Shown in pieces: positions 9,354 through 18,800 of a DNA stretch of 64,000 nucleotides. Source of the DNA: Streptomyces sp. RB17 (GTDB lineage: Bacteria > Actinomycetota > Actinomycetes > Streptomycetales > Streptomycetaceae); contig NZ_WEGL01000001.1 in assembly GCF_009604455.1 (NCBI RefSeq), positions 620,001-684,000 of the forward strand. The letters are read 5' to 3'. Each line of letters begins with the position of its first letter. Position 1 is the first letter of the stretch. The position numbers and the translations under genes are program-made. Under the pieces are notes generated by a model. It was given only the letters and a program-made list of their open reading frames with translations. It did not search any database and was not told the DNA's origin.

Positions 9354-10076
9354 TCACGACACGCCGAAACGGGCTGCCAAGGCGTCCCGTTGCCGTCGGA
9401 CGAACGCCGCGTCCACCACCGCTCCGTGACCGGGCACGTACGCAGCGTCCTCGCCGCCGAGCGCCAGCAGCCGGTCCAGTGCGGACGGCCATCGCGACGG
9501 TACGGCGTCCGGGCCCGCCTGCGGTTCCCCGGACTCCTCGACCAGGTCGCCGCAGAAGACCACCTCCGGTGAACCGGGGATCAGTACCGCCAGGTCGTGG
9601 CCCGTGTGGCCCGGACCCACGTTCGCCAGCAGGACCTGGCGGCCGCCTCCCAGGTCCAGCGTCCACTCGCCGGAGACCGGATGCCGGGGCGGCGCCAGCG
9701 CGTCCACCGCCGCGTCGGCGTCGGCGACCGGCAGTCCGTTGCGTACGGCGTCCAGGCGCAGCTCCTCGCGCTCGTACGCGAACACCGCGTCGACGCCCAC
9801 CGCCCCGTACACCTCCGCCCCGGCGAACGCCGCCGCCCCGAAGACGTGATCGAAGTGCGGATGGGTCAGCGCGAGATGGGTCACACGGCCACCGGCCAGT
9901 TCCTCGGCCCGTGCCCGCAGCCGCGCGCCCTCGGCCAGGCTGGAGCCGGCGTCCACCATCAGCGCCGTACCCTCCCCGAGGACCAGACCGGCCGTGCAGT
10001 CCCAGCCGGGCAGCCGGCACCGGCCGACCCCCGCGGCGAGCCGTTCCCACCCCAGCTCTTCCCAAGTCACCGTCAT
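9354..10076 (-). CDS. MBL-fold metallo-hydrolase
   Basis: Metallo-beta-lactamase superfamily hydrolase of 240 residues. The zinc motif T-H-P-H-F-D-H is near residue 75. Downstream ligand strands include G-H-T-G-H-D (about 148) and F-C-G-D-L-V (about 166), and V-P-G-H-G-A-V-V comes near the C-terminus. No signal peptide. The substrate cannot be told; many relatives are glyoxalase II-like or lactonase-like. It is read away from hrcA, sharing the 171-bp region that holds the CIRCE operator, so heat-shock control of both directions is possible but unproven. Confidence 0.8.
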   Translation of the reverse strand: MTVTWEELGWERLAAGVGRCRLPGWDCTAGLVLGEGTALMVDAGSSLAEGARLRARAEELAGGRVTHLALTHPHFDHVFGAAAFAGAEVYGAVGVDAVFAYEREELRLDAVRNGLPVADADAAVDALAPPRHPVSGEWTLDLGGGRQVLLANVGPGHTGHDLAVLIPGSPEVVFCGDLVEESGEPQAGPDAVPSRWPSALDRLLALGGEDAAYVPGHGAVVDAAFVRRQRDALAARFGVS

Positions 10077-10118
10077 ACCGCGACGCTAGCCGCACGAGCC
10101 GCCGGGACCGCACCGACC

Positions 10119-10149
10119 TTGCCCTCGGTGTACCCGACAGCCGTACACT
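10119..10149 (+). promoter_or_regulatory. Promoter of hrcA-dnaJ
   Basis: A TTGCCC -35 (10119-10124) and TACACT -10 (10144-10149) are 19 bases apart, 13 bases before the CIRCE operator. Transcription would start near 10156, leaving the operator at the very 5' end of the mRNA. Confidence 0.6.
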
Positions 10150-10162
10150 GGGCCGGGGAACG

Positions 10163-10189
10163 CTGGCACTCCCATGCGAAGAGTGCCAG
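10163..10189. promoter_or_regulatory. CIRCE operator (HrcA binding site)
   Basis: CTGGCACTC, nine bases, then GAGTGCCAG: a perfect 9-9-9 inverted repeat matching the CIRCE layout (TTAGCACTC-N9-GAGTGCTAA in the consensus). It sits between the hrcA promoter and start, so HrcA should repress its own operon at normal temperature. Confidence 0.93.
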
Positions 10190-10247
10190 GCGGGTGAATC
10201 GCAGGCCCGAGTGGAACCGAGGGGACACGTGCTGGAGGTGCGCGCGG

Positions 10248-11264
10248 ATGCTGAGTGAACGCAGGCTGCAGGTGCTGCGCGCCATCGTCCAGGACTACGT
10301 CGGCACCGAGGAGCCGGTCGGGTCGAAGGCCCTGACCGAGCGGCACAGCCTCGGCGTGTCCCCCGCGACGGTCCGTAACGACATGGCGGCCCTGGAGGAC
10401 GAGGGGTACATCGCACAGCCGCACACCAGCGCCGGGCGGATCCCCACGGACAAGGGCTACCGGCTGTTCGTCGACAAGCTGGCGGGCGTCAAGCCCATGA
10501 CCGCGCCCGAGCGGCGTGCCATCCAGAACTTCCTGGAGGGCGCCGTCGACCTCGACGACGTGGTGGCGCGGACCGTGCGGCTGCTCGCGCAGCTCACCCG
10601 GCAGGTCGCCGTCGTGCAGTACCCGTCCCTGACCCGGTCCACCGTGCGGCACGTGGAGCTGCTCTCGCTCGCCCCCGCGCGCGTGATGCTCGTGCTGATC
10701 ACGGACACCGGCCGGGTCGAGCAGCGGATGGTCGACTGCCCGGCGCCCTTCGGCGAGACCTCCCTCGCCGATCTGCGCGCGCGGCTGAACAGCCGGGTCG
10801 CCGGCCGCCGGTTCGCGGACGTGCCGAGGCTGGTCGAGGACCTGCCGGAGGCCTTCGAGGCCGAGGACCGCGGTACGGTCTCGACAGTGCTCTCCACTCT
10901 CCTGGAGACACTCGTCGAGGAGAACGAGGAGCGGCTGATGATCGGCGGTACCGCCAATCTCACCCGCTTCCCGCATGACTTTCCCCTCACGATCCGGCCC
11001 GTCCTGGAGGCCTTGGAGGAGCAGGTCGTGCTCCTCAAGCTCCTCGGCGAGGCGAAGGATCCGGGCGTGACCGTGCGCATCGGGCACGAGAACGCCTACG
11101 AGGGACTCAACTCCACCTCCGTGGTGTCGGTCGGCTACGGTTCGGGCGGCGAGGCGGTTGCCAAGCTCGGCGTGGTCGGACCGACCCGCATGGACTATCC
11201 GGGAACGATGGGAGCGGTACGCGCAGTGGCACGGTACGTCGGACAGATCCTGGCGGAGTCGTAA
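10248..11264 (+). CDS. hrcA: Heat-inducible transcription repressor HrcA
   Basis: Represses class I heat-shock genes by binding CIRCE; its activity depends on GroEL. The product has 338 residues, the usual length. It opens with the winged-helix segment [15 protein letters not shown], followed by the recognition region S-P-A-T-V-R-N-D-M and then H-T-S-A-G-R-I-P-T near 55-65. A long regulatory domain completes it. ATG 10248 follows GGAGG at 10234-10238. The stop abuts the GTG of dnaJ, indicating translational coupling. Confidence 0.95.
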   Translation: MLSERRLQVLRAIVQDYVGTEEPVGSKALTERHSLGVSPATVRNDMAALEDEGYIAQPHTSAGRIPTDKGYRLFVDKLAGVKPMTAPERRAIQNFLEGAVDLDDVVARTVRLLAQLTRQVAVVQYPSLTRSTVRHVELLSLAPARVMLVLITDTGRVEQRMVDCPAPFGETSLADLRARLNSRVAGRRFADVPRLVEDLPEAFEAEDRGTVSTVLSTLLETLVEENEERLMIGGTANLTRFPHDFPLTIRPVLEALEEQVVLLKLLGEAKDPGVTVRIGHENAYEGLNSTSVVSVGYGSGGEAVAKLGVVGPTRMDYPGTMGAVRAVARYVGQILAES

Positions 11265-12401
11265 GTGGCCACGGACTACTACGCCGTTCTCGGCGTGCGC
11301 CGCGACGCTTCGCAGGATGAGATCAAGAAGGCGTTCCGCCGGCTCGCGCGCGAGCTGCACCCGGACGTCAACCCGGATCCGAAGACCCAGGAGCGGTTCA
11401 AGGAGATCAACGCCGCTTACGAGGTGCTGTCGGACCCGCAGAAGAAGCAGGTCTACGACCTCGGCGGCGACCCCCTCTCGCAGGCCGGCGGCGCCGGCGC
11501 GGGCGGCTTCGGGGCCGGCGGCTTCGGCAACTTCTCCGACATCATGGACGCGTTCTTCGGTACGGCGTCCCAGCGCGGCCCGCGCTCGCGCACCCGGCGC
11601 GGCCAGGACGCGATGATCCGCATCGACGTCGAGCTGGACGAGGCGGCCTTCGGGACCACCAAGGACATCCAGGTCGACACCGCGGTCGTCTGCAACACCT
11701 GCAACGGTGAGGGCGCGGCGCCCGGTACGACCGCTCAGACGTGTGACATGTGCCGGGGCCGCGGTGAGGTCTCGCAGGTCACCCGGTCCTTCCTGGGCCA
11801 GGTCATGACCTCGCGTCCGTGCCCGCAGTGCCAGGGCTTCGGGACTGTCGTGCCGACGCCGTGCCCGGAGTGCGCCGGCGACGGCCGCGTGCGCTCGCGC
11901 CGCACGCTGACCGTGAAGATCCCGGCCGGTGTCGACAACGGCACGCGGATCCAGCTCGCCGGTGAGGGCGAGGTCGGGCCGGGCGGCGGTCCGGCGGGTG
12001 ACCTGTACGTCGAGATCCACGAGCTGCCGCACTCGACCTTCCAGCGGCGCGGTGACGATCTGCACTGCACGGTGACGATCCCGATGACGGCGGCGGCGCT
12101 CGGCACCAAGGTGCCGCTGGAGACGCTGGACGGCATGGAGGAGGTCGACATCCGGCCCGGCACCCAGTCCGGCCAGTCGATCCCGCTGCACAACCGGGGA
12201 GTCACGCACCTGCGCGGCGGCGGCCGGGGTGACCTGGTCGTGCACGTCGAGGTGCAGACGCCGAGCAAGCTGGACCCCGAGCAGGAGCGGTTGCTGCGCG
12301 AGCTGGCCAAACTGCGCGGCGAGGAGCGACCGCAGGGGCAGTTCCAGCCGGGGCAGCAGGGGTTGTTCTCGCGGCTGAAGGATGCCTTCAACGGGCGCTG
12401 A
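11265..12401 (+). CDS. dnaJ: Chaperone DnaJ (second, hrcA-linked copy)
   Basis: Hsp40 co-chaperone that stimulates DnaK ATPase. The 378-residue product has a J domain (about 4-68) with H-P-D-V-N-P-D and a Gly-rich linker. Four zinc repeats begin near 143: C-N-T-C-N-G-E-G, C-D-M-C-R-G-R-G, C-P-Q-C-Q-G-F-G and C-P-E-C-A-G-D-G. The DnaJ C-terminal substrate-binding domain follows. The GTG start directly follows the hrcA stop. Streptomyces normally have another dnaJ in the dnaK operon; this one corresponds to dnaJ2. A strong hairpin ends the operon. Confidence 0.95.
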   Translation: MATDYYAVLGVRRDASQDEIKKAFRRLARELHPDVNPDPKTQERFKEINAAYEVLSDPQKKQVYDLGGDPLSQAGGAGAGGFGAGGFGNFSDIMDAFFGTASQRGPRSRTRRGQDAMIRIDVELDEAAFGTTKDIQVDTAVVCNTCNGEGAAPGTTAQTCDMCRGRGEVSQVTRSFLGQVMTSRPCPQCQGFGTVVPTPCPECAGDGRVRSRRTLTVKIPAGVDNGTRIQLAGEGEVGPGGGPAGDLYVEIHELPHSTFQRRGDDLHCTVTIPMTAAALGTKVPLETLDGMEEVDIRPGTQSGQSIPLHNRGVTHLRGGGRGDLVVHVEVQTPSKLDPEQERLLRELAKLRGEERPQGQFQPGQQGLFSRLKDAFNGR

Positions 12402-12418
12402 GCCTCGCCGGACCAGGC

Positions 12419-12448
12419 GCGTACGGGGTGCTTCGGCACCCCGTATGC
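12419..12448 (+). terminator. Terminator of the hrcA-dnaJ operon
   Basis: TACGGGGTGC - TTCG - GCACCCCGTA forms a perfect 10-bp stem with a stable UUCG tetraloop at 12422-12445, extended by further G-U and C-G pairs. It lies 20 bases after dnaJ. Confidence 0.9.
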
Positions 12449-12512
12449 CGTTGTCCTATGCCGCGGGAAGCCCCGATTCGGACTCTTTCAGAGGACGTGA
12501 CAACATGCGGTC

Positions 12513-13589
12513 ATGTCCTCCGCGCTGACCGATCTCTTCCCCTACCCGATCGTGCAGGCCCCCATGGCGGGCGGCGTCTCCGTACCGCAGCTCGCCGCCG
12601 CGGTCTCCGAGGCCGGTGGCCTCGGGTTTCTCGCCGCCGGGTACAAGACCGCCGACGGCATGTACCAGGAGATCAAGCAGCTGCGGGGGCTCACGAGCCG
12701 CCCGTTCGGCGTGAACGTGTTCATGCCCCAGTCCGAGTATGCCGAGTCCGGCGCGGTAGAGGTCTACGCCCATCAGCTGGCCGGTGAGGCCGCCTGGTAC
12801 GAGACCGAGCTGGGCGACCCGGACAGCGGCCGGGACGACGGCTACGACGCCAAGCTCGCCGTCCTCCTCGACAACCCGGTGCCGGTGGTCTCCTTCCACT
12901 TCGGCGTGCCGAGCCGCGAGGTATTCGACAACCTGCGCCGCGTCGGCACCCGCACCCTGGTCACCGCCACCACCGCCGAGGAGGCCCGCGCCGTCGAGCG
13001 GGCCGGGGCGGACGCGGTGATCGCGCAGGGCGTGGAGGCGGGCGGCCACCAGGGGACCCACCGGGACCTCCCCGAGAACGACGGGGCCGGCATCGGGCTG
13101 CTGTCGCTGGTCGCGCAGATCCGGGAGGCCGTGAGCATCCCGGTCGTCGCCGCCGGCGGCATCATGCGCGGCAGCCAGATCGCCGCCGTCCTCGCGGCCG
13201 GCGCGAGCGCGGCGCAGCTGGGCACCGCCTTCCTCGCCACCCCCGAGTCCGGGGCCCAGGACGTGCACAAGCAGGCGCTGACCAACCCCCTGTTCGCGCG
13301 CACCGAGTTGACCCGCGCCTTCTCCGGCCGCCCGGCGCGCGGACTGGTCAACCGCTTCCTGCGCGAGCACGGCCCGTACGCCCCCGCCGCCTACCCGGAG
13401 ATCCACCACCTCACCGCGCCGCTGCGCAAGGCCGCCGGCAAGGCCGGGGACGCGCAGGGCATGGCGCTGTGGGCCGGGCAGGGGCACCGGCTGGCCCGCG
13501 AGCTGCCCGCCGGGGAGCTCGTGGAGGTGCTGGCCGCCGAACTCGACGCCGCCCGGACAGCGTTGTCGGCCAAGGGGGGCCTGCGATGA
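12513..13589 (+). CDS. Nitronate monooxygenase (NPD family, FMN)
   Basis: FMN-dependent oxidation of alkyl nitronates such as propionate-3-nitronate, or a related enoyl-reductase-like flavoenzyme. The 358-residue TIM-barrel product has the hallmark Q-A-P-M-A-G-G at 12-18, V-E-A-G-G-H-Q-G-T near 174, V-V-A-A-G-G-I and the S-A-A-Q-L-G-T-A-F-L phosphate-binding part. GACAAC lies 8 bases before ATG 12513, possibly another near-leaderless promoter. The stop overlaps rsmE by ATGA, so the two are coupled. Confidence 0.88.
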   Translation: MSSALTDLFPYPIVQAPMAGGVSVPQLAAAVSEAGGLGFLAAGYKTADGMYQEIKQLRGLTSRPFGVNVFMPQSEYAESGAVEVYAHQLAGEAAWYETELGDPDSGRDDGYDAKLAVLLDNPVPVVSFHFGVPSREVFDNLRRVGTRTLVTATTAEEARAVERAGADAVIAQGVEAGGHQGTHRDLPENDGAGIGLLSLVAQIREAVSIPVVAAGGIMRGSQIAAVLAAGASAAQLGTAFLATPESGAQDVHKQALTNPLFARTELTRAFSGRPARGLVNRFLREHGPYAPAAYPEIHHLTAPLRKAAGKAGDAQGMALWAGQGHRLARELPAGELVEVLAAELDAARTALSAKGGLR

Positions 13590-14332
13590 CCGCGCCGGTG
13601 TTCGTCGTCGAGGACTTCGGCTCGGACCGTTACCGCTATGTGCTGGACGGCCCCGAGGGCCGGCACGCGGTCTCGGTCAAGCGGCTGCAGCCCGGCGAGG
13701 AGGTCGTCCTCACCGACGGCGCCGGGCGCTACGCGGTGTGCGAGGTGATCGGCAGCGAGGGCAAGGACCGGCTGATCGTTCACATGGGCGGGATCTCCGA
13801 GGAGCCGGCGCCCAGCCCCCGGATCACCGTCGTGCAGGCCCTGCCCAAGGGCGACCGGGGCGAACTCGCCGTCGAGACGATGACGGAGGTCGGTGTCGAC
13901 GCCGTCGTGCCGTGGCAGGCGGCCCGCTGCATCACCCAGTGGAAGGGCGACCGGGGGCTGAAGTCCCTCGGCAAGTGGCGGGCCACCGCACGGGAGGCCG
14001 GCAAGCAGTCCCGCCGGGTCCGCTTCCCTCAGGTCGCGGACGCCGCAACCACCAAGCAGGTTGCCGCACTTCTCGCCAAGGCCGACTTCGCCGCCGTGCT
14101 GCACTCCGACTTCGAGCACGAGAGCGGGCGGCTGGCGACCGCCGAACTCCCCGCCGAGGGCGAGATCGTGCTGGTCGTCGGGCCCGAAGGAGGCGTCGCG
14201 CGGGACGAGTTGGCGCTGTTCGAGGAGGCGGGTGCGAAGGCGTACGTACTCGGTCCTACCGTGTTGCGTACATCAACCGCCGGCACCGCCGCCGTGGCCC
14301 TGCTGCTGGGCCGCACCGGCCGCTGGTCCTGA
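13586..14332 (+). CDS. rsmE: 16S rRNA m3U1498 methyltransferase RsmE
   Basis: SPOUT-class methyltransferase that methylates U1498 of 16S rRNA using SAM. The 248-residue product has an N-terminal PUA-like part (D-R-Y-R-Y-V-L-D-G-P-E-G-R-H) and A-L-P-K-G-D-R near 88. The C-terminal knot has V-G-P-E-G-G (about 197), then L-G-P-T-V-L-R-T-S-T-A-G-T-A-A, the SAM-binding loop. ATG 13586 overlaps the previous stop. In many bacteria it follows prmA and dnaJ; prmA is absent here, as expected for Streptomyces. Confidence 0.93.
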   Translation: MTAPVFVVEDFGSDRYRYVLDGPEGRHAVSVKRLQPGEEVVLTDGAGRYAVCEVIGSEGKDRLIVHMGGISEEPAPSPRITVVQALPKGDRGELAVETMTEVGVDAVVPWQAARCITQWKGDRGLKSLGKWRATAREAGKQSRRVRFPQVADAATTKQVAALLAKADFAAVLHSDFEHESGRLATAELPAEGEIVLVVGPEGGVARDELALFEEAGAKAYVLGPTVLRTSTAGTAAVALLLGRTGRWS

Positions 14333-14349
14333 CCCACCCGGGGGACACC

Positions 14350-14742
14350 GTGGAACTCGCCCAAGTCCGGCTCCTCGTCACCGACTTCGCCGCCTGCTAC
14401 CGCTTCTACGCCGACGTCCTCGGCCTCAAGCCGCAGTCCGGGGCGACCGGGGGCCCGTACGAGAAGTTCAGCCCGCACACCGGCTCGGCGGGGATCGCCC
14501 TGCAGGACCGCGCGATGATGGCCGAGGTCCTGAACGAGCTGGGCGAGACGGCCACCGGTCACCGCTCCCTCGTCGTCCTGCGCGTCGACGACCTGGACGC
14601 CTACGTGTCGCAGATCACCGCCCGCGGCGCGCAGCTGCTCCACGGCCCGGCCCCCATGACCGACCGTATGCGCGTCGCCCACCTCAAGGACCCGGAGGGC
14701 AACCTGGTGGAACTCCAGGAGTGGCTGCTGCTGCGAGGGTGA
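14350..14742 (+). CDS. VOC (glyoxalase/bleomycin resistance fold) protein
   Basis: Small 130-residue protein of two beta-alpha-beta-beta-beta units. V-E-L-A-Q-V-R-L-L-V-T-D opens it, F-Y-A-D-V-L-G-L follows, and the C-terminal metal-site strand K-D-P-E-G-N-L-V-E-L-Q-E is present. GTG 14350 has GGGGG 5 bases upstream, 17 bases after rsmE, so probably co-transcribed. No specific substrate can be assigned. The last 59 bases overlap a convergent small gene. Confidence 0.8.
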   Translation: MELAQVRLLVTDFAACYRFYADVLGLKPQSGATGGPYEKFSPHTGSAGIALQDRAMMAEVLNELGETATGHRSLVVLRVDDLDAYVSQITARGAQLLHGPAPMTDRMRVAHLKDPEGNLVELQEWLLLRG

Positions 14743-14989
14743 CGGCGGCGGCTTCAAGGAGGCCCCCGCGGCCGTCCGCCACACACCCCGCGTACCAGTA
14801 GCCGCCGGCGACATATCGGCCGGAGCCGGCCTCGCCCTCTCGGAAAACGATCCGGGTGTAGCCGCCGTCGCGGTAGAGGCCCAGCACCTCGCGGCAGCTG
14901 TCGCCGTCGGCGTGCTTGTGTCGGACGGTCCACCGGTACACCGTTCCGTCCGGCAGGACAAGCCGCCTGAGCCTGTGATGATCGCGCAT
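14684..14989 (-). CDS. Small conserved hypothetical protein, WG-like
   Basis: Predicted 101-residue protein of unknown function. The region L-P-D-G-T-V-Y-R-W-T-V-R-H-K-H, then C-R-E-V-L-G-L-Y-R-D-G-G-Y-T, then G-R-Y-V-A-G-G-Y-W-Y-A-G is rich in aromatic and glycine residues. It looks like a genuine beta-sheet protein rather than an antisense frame. ATG 14989 is the best start, though no clear Shine-Dalgarno is visible. The C-terminal 18 residues are antisense to the VOC gene and are alanine/proline-rich, so the true end may be an erosion product. Confidence 0.5.
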   Translation of the reverse strand: MRDHHRLRRLVLPDGTVYRWTVRHKHADGDSCREVLGLYRDGGYTRIVFREGEAGSGRYVAGGYWYAGCVADGRGGLLEAAAVTLAAAATPGVPPGCPPGP

Positions 14990-15055
14990 CGGCCCAGCCT
15001 GGGCCGCCCGTTGGTTCGGCGGCGATGGGAAGTGCCGGGATGTGTCGTCGGGCGG

Positions 15056-15122
15056 GTGCGGCGTCGTGGTTGCCCGCGCCCGAGCGGCGGTAGCCGCATA
15101 TCCGATACGGCCGCGCGCCCCT
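15056..15122. repeat. Dispersed intergenic repeat, copy B
   Basis: Same ordered blocks as 4583-4653: GTGCGGC, GTCGTGGTTGCCCG, a GCGGCGG-ta-GCCGC hairpin, ATATCCGATACGGC, then CGCGCGCCCCT. It lies in the gap between a divergent hypothetical gene and a lipoprotein gene. Confidence 0.6.
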
Positions 15123-15206
15123 TCGCGAGCGCGTCCCGCGCCCCGTACGGGTGAGTGGCCGTATGCGGCCTTCCCCGGTGCCTGTGTCGGTGGCACGCTG
15201 CCCTGC

Positions 15207-15755
15207 ATGGGGGTTTTGAGAGGGAATCGGCGTGGGATGCGCGTGGTGGCCGCAGCGGGTGTCGTCATGGGAGCCGGCGCGGCCCTGGTGGCCTGTCAGC
15301 CCGACGATCTCAGCAGCGCGACCGTCGCCTACACCACCGACACCACCGCGACGGCCGAGCTCCGGCAGCATCGTGTCGACGTCAGTTGGCTCACCTGTAC
15401 CGGCAACGACGGCAACGGCGGCAGCGCGGCGGGGCGGCGGCCCTCGCCGTCCGAGACCACCGTGGTCTCCGTCGACTGCCAGGGCGAGACCAAGGACGGG
15501 CGGAAGATCACCGTCACCGGGAAGGTGACCAAGGCCGTCGACGGCGCCTGTGTACGCGGGGATCTGACCTCCAGGGTCGCGGGCAGACAGGTGTTCCACG
15601 TCAGCGGGCTCGGCGACTGCGGCGCCACGCACGGACCGACGTTCAGGCCGCCCACCTACCGGCCCGGCGGTGGCCGGCCCACCGTGACGGTCACCGTCAC
15701 CCGCACCGTCTGGTGCAAGGGCGACCCCACCTGCTGGCCCGCCGAAGGCAAGTGA
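15207..15755 (+). CDS. Small lipoprotein of unknown function
   Basis: Exported lipoprotein of about 182 residues. A basic N-terminus (M-G-V-L-R-G-N-R-R-G-M-R) is followed by a hydrophobic stretch and the lipobox L-V-A-C near residue 30. The mature part has paired cysteines (L-T-C-T-G-N, V-D-C-Q-G, G-A-C-V-R-G, G-D-C-G-A, W-C-K-G-D-P-T-C) and a threonine/valine-rich C-terminus. The domain is not recognised. It ends 50 bases before the tricorn protease gene. A CACGCT hexamer lies 8 bases before the ATG but is not a good -10. Confidence 0.75.
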   Translation: MGVLRGNRRGMRVVAAAGVVMGAGAALVACQPDDLSSATVAYTTDTTATAELRQHRVDVSWLTCTGNDGNGGSAAGRRPSPSETTVVSVDCQGETKDGRKITVTGKVTKAVDGACVRGDLTSRVAGRQVFHVSGLGDCGATHGPTFRPPTYRPGGGRPTVTVTVTRTVWCKGDPTCWPAEGK

Positions 15756-15793
15756 AGTGATCGGAAGGGGAGCGGGGTGTGCCCGGCGCTGCG

Positions 15794-15799
15794 TACAGT
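15794..15799 (+). promoter_or_regulatory. -10 element TACAGT predicting a leaderless tricorn mRNA
   Basis: TACAGT plus 6 bases reaches GTG 15806, placing the transcription start on the start codon. This also argues for 15806 over the upstream GTG at 15779. Confidence 0.45.
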
Positions 15800-15805
15800 G
15801 ACGGG

Positions 15806-18800
15806 GTGACCCAGGGTGCTTCGACGGTGACCACGACGTCCGCCGCCTATCTCCGATTCCCCCATGTGCATGGCGACTTGGTGGCCTTCGTCGCCGAGGA
15901 CGACGTCTGGCTCGCGCCTCTCGACGGCGGCCGGGCCTGGCGGGTCAGCGCCGACAACATGCCGGTCACCAAACCCCGGATGTCCCCCGACGGACGCCTC
16001 CTCGCCTGGACCTCCACCCGGGACGGCGCGCCCGAGGTGCATGTCGCCCCCGTCGACGGCGGCCCCGCCGACCGGCTGACCCACTGGGGCAACCGCCGTA
16101 CCGAGGTGCTCGGCTGGACCGCCGACGGGCGGGTGCTCGCGCTCGGCGCGCACGGCCGGCACAGCTTCCGCCACAGCTGGGCGCACGCCGTCCCGCTGGA
16201 CGGCGGACCCGCCGAGACCCTCCCCTACGGCCCGGTCGGCGATGTGACCTTCGGCCCGGCCACCGTGCTGCTGTCCGCACCCATGGGCCGCGAGGCCGCC
16301 CACTGGAAGCGCTACCGGGGCGGCACGGCGGGCAAGTTGTGGATCGACCGGGAGGGGAACGGGGAGTTCGTCCGGCTGCACGAGGACGTCGACGGGAACA
16401 TCGAGTGCCCGGTGTGGGCGGGGGAGCGGATCGCCTTCCTCTCCGACCACGAGGGCACCGGCGCCCTGTACTCCTCCCTCGCCGACGGCTCCGACCTGCG
16501 CCGCCACACGCCCCTGGACGGCTTCTACGCCCGGCACGCCTCCGGCGACGGCACCCGGGTCGTCTACAGCAGTGCCGGTGAACTGTGGCTGCTGGACGAC
16601 CTGGAGGGTGCCGAGCCGCGCCGGCTGGACGTGCGCCTCGGCGGGCCCCGGATCGATCTGCGGCCCCGTCCGGTGAACGCCGCCCGCTGGTTCGGCGAGG
16701 CGGCCCCGGACCACACCGCGCGCGGCAGCGCCGTCTGCGTGCGCGGCGGGATCCACTGGATCACCCACCGCTCCGGGCCCGCCCGCGCCCTCGCCGCGAA
16801 CCCCGGGGTCCGCGCCCGGATGCCGCGCGCCTTCCGCGCCGAGGGCGAGGAGTGGGTGGTGTGGGTGACGGACGCGGAGGGCGACGACGCCCTGGAGTTC
16901 GCCCCGGCCACCGGCACCGTGCCCGGTGCCACCCCGCGCCGGCTCGCCGCCGGACAGCTCGGCCGGGTCCTGGAGCTGGCCATGGCCCCCGACGGCAGCC
17001 GGGCCGCCGTGGCCGCGCACGACGGACGCCTGCTGCTCGTCGAGCGGGAGACCGGAGAGGTCCGCGTGGTCGACAGCAGCGACGACGGCGAGGTCTCCGG
17101 CCTCGCCTTCTCACCCGACTCCGCCTGGCTCGCCTGGGCCCACCCCGGCCCCCGCCCGCTCTCCCAGCTGCGCATCGCCCACACCACCGACCTGTCGGTC
17201 ACCGAGGCGACCCCGCTCCGCTTCCAGGACTATGCCCCCGCCTTCACCCTCGACGGCAAACACCTCGCCTTCCTCTCCAACCGCGCCTTCGACCCGGTCT
17301 ACGACGAGCATGTCTTCGACCTCGCCTTCGTGGTCGGCGCCCGCCCGCACCTGATCACCCTCGCCGCCACCACACCCTCGCCCTTCGGCCCGCAGCGCCA
17401 CGGCCGCCCCTTCGAGACGCCCGACAAGGACGAGACCCCCGACAGCGAGGGCACCCCCGCCACCCGCATCGACCTCGAGGGCCTCGCCGACCGGATCGTC
17501 CCGTTCCCGGTCGAGGCCGGCCGCTACTCCACCCTGCGCGCCGCCAAGGACGGCGTGCTCTGGCTGCGCCACCCCGTGCACGGCGTCCTCGGCACCGCCC
17601 GCGCCCACCCCGAGGACCCCGGCCCGCACACCGAGCTGGAGCGCTACGACCTCGCCCAGCGACGCCTGGAACACCTCGCCTCCGACGCCGACCACTTCGA
17701 GGTCAGCGGCGACGGCAAACGCGTCCTGCTGTGGAGCGACGACCGGCTCCGGGTCGTCCCCAGCGACCGCCGCGCCGGCACCGACGACGACGGCGACACC
17801 AGCGTCACCGTCGACCTCGCCCGCATCCGGCAGACCCTCGACCCGGCCGCCGAGTGGCGGCAGATGTACGACGAGACCGGCCGCCTGATGCGCGACCACT
17901 TCTGGCGGCCCGACCTCGGCGGCGTCGACTGGACCGGCGTCCTCGCCCGCTACCGCCCGCTCCTGTCCCGCCTCGCCACCCACAGCGACCTCGTCGACCT
18001 GCTGTGGGAGCTGCACGGCGAACTCGGCACCTCGCACGCCTACGTCCTCCCCTCCGGCGGCCGTGGCGGCGGCCCCCGGCACGGCCTGCTCGGCGCCGAC
18101 ATCTCCCGCCATCCGGACGGCAGTTGGCGCATCGACCGCATCCTGCCCTCGGAGACCTCCGACCCGGACGCCCGCTCGCCGCTCGCCGCACCCGGCGTCG
18201 CCGTCCGCCCCGGAGACGCGATCATCGCGGTCGCCGGCCACCAGGTCGAGCCGGTGACGGGCCCCGGTCCGCTGCTCGTCGGCACCGCGGGCCACCCGGT
18301 GGAGCTGACCGTCTCCCCGGCGGGCGGCGGCGAACCCCGCCACACCGTCGTCATCCCGATCGCCGACGAGGAGCCCCTGCGCTACCACGCCTGGGTCGCA
18401 GGTCGCCGCGCCCACGTCCACGCCGCCTCCGACGGCCGGCTCGGCTACCTCCACATCCCCGACATGCAGGCCCCCGGCTGGGCGCAGATCCACCGGGACC
18501 TGCGCGTGGAGGTGGCCCGCGAAGGGCTCGTGGTCGACGTCCGCGAGAACCGCGGGGGCCACACCTCCCAGCTGGTCGTCGAGAAGCTGGCCCGCCGCGT
18601 CATCGGCTGGGACCTTCCGCGCGGCATGCGCCCCACCAGCTATCCCCTCGATGCCCCGCGCGGCCCGGTCGTCGCCGTCGCCAATGAGTTCTCCGGCTCC
18701 GACGGCGACATCGTCAACGCGGCGATCAGGGCCCTCGGCATCGGCCCGGTCGTCGGCACCCGCACGTGGGGCGGCGTCATCGGCATCGACAGCCGCTACC

